DNA of 64,000 bases from Lachnospira pectinoschiza (GTDB lineage Bacteria; Bacillota; Clostridia; Lachnospirales; Lachnospiraceae), in the NCBI RefSeq assembly GCF_020564355.1, contig NZ_JAJCRR010000007.1, positions 62,001 to 126,000 of the forward strand, written 5' to 3'. Numbering within the stretch: position 1 is the first letter of the stretch; the number at the start of each line of letters is the position of its first letter. The position numbers were made by a program, and so were the translations under genes. The notes beneath the pieces are model-generated. The model saw nothing but the letters and a program-made list of their open reading frames with translations. It ran no database searches and had not been told where the DNA came from. Shown piece after piece: positions 62,365-64,000 of the stretch.

Positions 62365-64000
62365 ATGAAAATGAAAACAAATCGCAAAGTAAAAAAGCTG
62401 TTTTCCTATGTGCTGACGGCAGCCATGGTAATAACAGCAGTGACACCGGCTTTTGCAGGAAAAGTAAAAGCGGTGGCAGCAGGTCTGACACTGACAGAAC
62501 AGTCCGGCTGGCTGGAAAGTGCATATGTGGAATGGCAGCCTGTTAAAAATGCAGAAGGCTATGTCGCATATGTAAAGGAGGCTTCCGCATCAGATGATGC
62601 GTATGAGAAGCTTGACGATACGTTAATCCGTCAGTACGCAGATTACTGGAGAGCAGATGCACTCGGTTTAAAAGAGGGCAGCTATGTGATGAAGGTAACA
62701 GCCGTATTAAAGGATGGAAAGACGGTTTCTGAATCAACTTCTTCATTAGAGGTTGAAAAGTACGACAGAAGCGGCTTTGCATTTTCTGAAAATTCAAAGT
62801 TTCAGACGGGTTCAGGTGCTTACAATGATGACGGTACATTAAAGAAGGATGCACAGGTGATCTATGTGACACCGGAAACAGCAAAGACCTGTACGGCCGT
62901 TGTAAACGGCAAGGAAGTAACAGGTTTCCAGTCAATTTTAGATGCAAAGCAGAGCGCAGGAACAAAAGATACTTCGCCGCTTGATTTTCGTATCGTAGGC
63001 TGTGTTACGGCAGATGATGTAGACCATTTTTCAAGTTCAGCAGAGGGTATTCAGCTGAAGGGTAAGAGTGCTTACACCGAAATGAATATCACAATCGAAG
63101 GTGTCGGTGAAGATGCAGCTGTTCAGGGATTTGGTTTTCTTGTAAGAAACAGTGGAAATGTGGAATTCAGAAATTTTGCAGTAATGGCATTTATGGATGA
63201 TGGTATATCCTTAGATACAAAGAATTGCAATATCTGGGTTCACAATATGGATATTTTCTATGGCTCAACAGGTGGCGATTCAGACCAGGCAAAGGGTGAT
63301 GGTTCTGTGGATATTAAGGGTGCATCTACCAATGTAACCGTATCGTATGTGCATTTCTGGGATTCCGGAAAATGCTCTTTATGCGGCATGAGTGACAGCG
63401 CAGAATTCCTTGTAACGTATCATCATAACTGGTTTGATCATTCTGATTCCCGTCATCCGAGAATCAGAGTTGCCTCAGTCCATATTTACAATAATTATTT
63501 TGACGGCAATGCCAAGTACGGTGTCGGAACAACCAAGGGAAGCTCCGCATTTGTAGAAGCAAACTACTACAGAAACTGCAAGAATCCGATGATGAGTTCA
63601 ATGCAGGGTACAGATGCATTAGGACAGGGTACATTTTCAGGTGAAAACGGCGGTATGATTAAGGCATACAACAACATTACAGTTGGTGCTTCAAGCTTAA
63701 TTTATGCCAATTCCGATACCGGAACAGCCAAGGCAGATGCAGTAAGCTTTGATGCTTATCTTGCTTCTTCAAGAGAAGAAACCGTGCCATCTTCTTATAA
63801 GACCGTTGCGGGTGCAACAACGTACAATAACTTTGATACAAGCAGTGCTTATGATTTAGGCGTAGCAGAAGAAGATATTGATGATCCGCAGGATGTACCG
63901 TCAATTGTTACAAAATATGCAGGACGTATGAATGGCGGTGACTTTGACTGGACATTCCAGGAATCTGATGATACCAATTACAGCGTTGATACAGCCTTAA
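62365..64000 (+). CDS. Secreted pectate lyase, PL1 family (C-terminus beyond window)
   Basis: The frame is open from ATG 62365 to the window end, more than 545 codons. A signal peptide of about 30 residues (basic start, then LFSYVLTAAMVITAVTPAFA) is followed by a fibronectin-like segment and a parallel beta-helix with PL1 hallmarks: WVHNMDIFYG, the acidic GGDSDQAKGDGSVDIK calcium-binding region, VTVSYVHFWDSG, and DSRHPRIRVASVHIYNN with the catalytic arginine. It cleaves polygalacturonate by beta-elimination outside the cell. GGGAAGG precedes the ATG. The unsaturated products end in hexuronate catabolism, linking it in function to the uxu genes here. Confidence 0.93.
   Translation, partial: MKMKTNRKVKKLFSYVLTAAMVITAVTPAFAGKVKAVAAGLTLTEQSGWLESAYVEWQPVKNAEGYVAYVKEASASDDAYEKLDDTLIRQYADYWRADALGLKEGSYVMKVTAVLKDGKTVSESTSSLEVEKYDRSGFAFSENSKFQTGSGAYNDDGTLKKDAQVIYVTPETAKTCTAVVNGKEVTGFQSILDAKQSAGTKDTSPLDFRIVGCVTADDVDHFSSSAEGIQLKGKSAYTEMNITIEGVGEDAAVQGFGFLVRNSGNVEFRNFAVMAFMDDGISLDTKNCNIWVHNMDIFYGSTGGDSDQAKGDGSVDIKGASTNVTVSYVHFWDSGKCSLCGMSDSAEFLVTYHHNWFDHSDSRHPRIRVASVHIYNNYFDGNAKYGVGTTKGSSAFVEANYYRNCKNPMMSSMQGTDALGQGTFSGENGGMIKAYNNITVGASSLIYANSDTGTAKADAVSFDAYLASSREETVPSSYKTVAGATTYNNFDTSSAYDLGVAEEDIDDPQDVPSIVTKYAGRMNGGDFDWTFQESDDTNYSVDTAL

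Noticed and set aside
1..64000. CRISPR array
   Set aside because: No series of regularly spaced direct repeats with unique spacers and no cas gene was seen.

Overview
The window looks like chromosome of a motile, pectin-using gut Lachnospiraceae, close to Lachnospira (Eubacterium) eligens or L. pectinoschiza. This is inferred from gene content: a PL1 pectate lyase at the right edge, glucuronide/glucuronate catabolism, flagellin, an operon with both SpeE and carboxynorspermidine enzymes, and Clostridia-type signals. No species call is possible without a search.

Positions 1 to about 20,921 are accessory DNA, AT-rich and mosaic. In order they hold a HigBA-like toxin-antitoxin pair with a nonsense mutation in the toxin, an AraC regulator divergent from a two-gene ABC exporter, and remains of an integrative conjugative element: a topB scrap, a truncated helix-turn-helix protein, an integrase broken by one missing base, an XRE regulator, a relaxase tail, a TnpV stub and the tail of a helicase/methylase. 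Between and after these remains lie cargo genes that look like genome defence. One is an EEP-type nuclease with a PLD nuclease (7961-9873). The other is a Ser/Thr kinase fused to a Upf1/Dna2-like helicase with a winged-helix partner (14167-18593). A Schlafen/AlbA_2-type protein with 11-bp tandem repeats and a truncated HicB follow. The island ends at the 3' part of a tRNA-Arg(CCU) gene with its terminator (20881-20967), the probable right attachment site; the left end lies outside the window.

From 21 kb on the DNA is ordinary chromosome. Two MATE transporters are followed by a folate operon under a tetrahydrofolate riboswitch. Its first gene, folE, is reduced to a 20-codon stub translationally coupled to an HD-domain gene, then folP, a folB-folK fusion and folC. 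Next come uxuA, uxuB and a GntR regulator, a convergent AraC regulator, and a GPH symporter with beta-glucuronidase. Both glucuronide operons carry the same CTAACATGTTAG-like operator, so they probably form one regulon: import, hydrolysis, then hexuronate breakdown.

The minus-strand operon speA-speE-speB-CASDH-nspC makes polyamines and is preceded by a strong promoter and an approximately 465-nt structured leader with an attenuator-like terminator. After a soluble CZB chemoreceptor comes panG-panB-panC-panD, in which panG appears to start at AUA. The rest is a DEDDh exonuclease, a U32-like protein with an MraY paralogue, glgB, a beta-hydroxyacid dehydrogenase, flagellar genes (FliK-like, flagellin, FliS), a D-Ala-D-Ala carboxypeptidase, trmB and the start of the pectate lyase. 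A dispersed repeat lies directly before folBK, uxuB and the second araC and supplies the ribosome-binding site of each. A second, GC-rich repeat lies between dacF and trmB.
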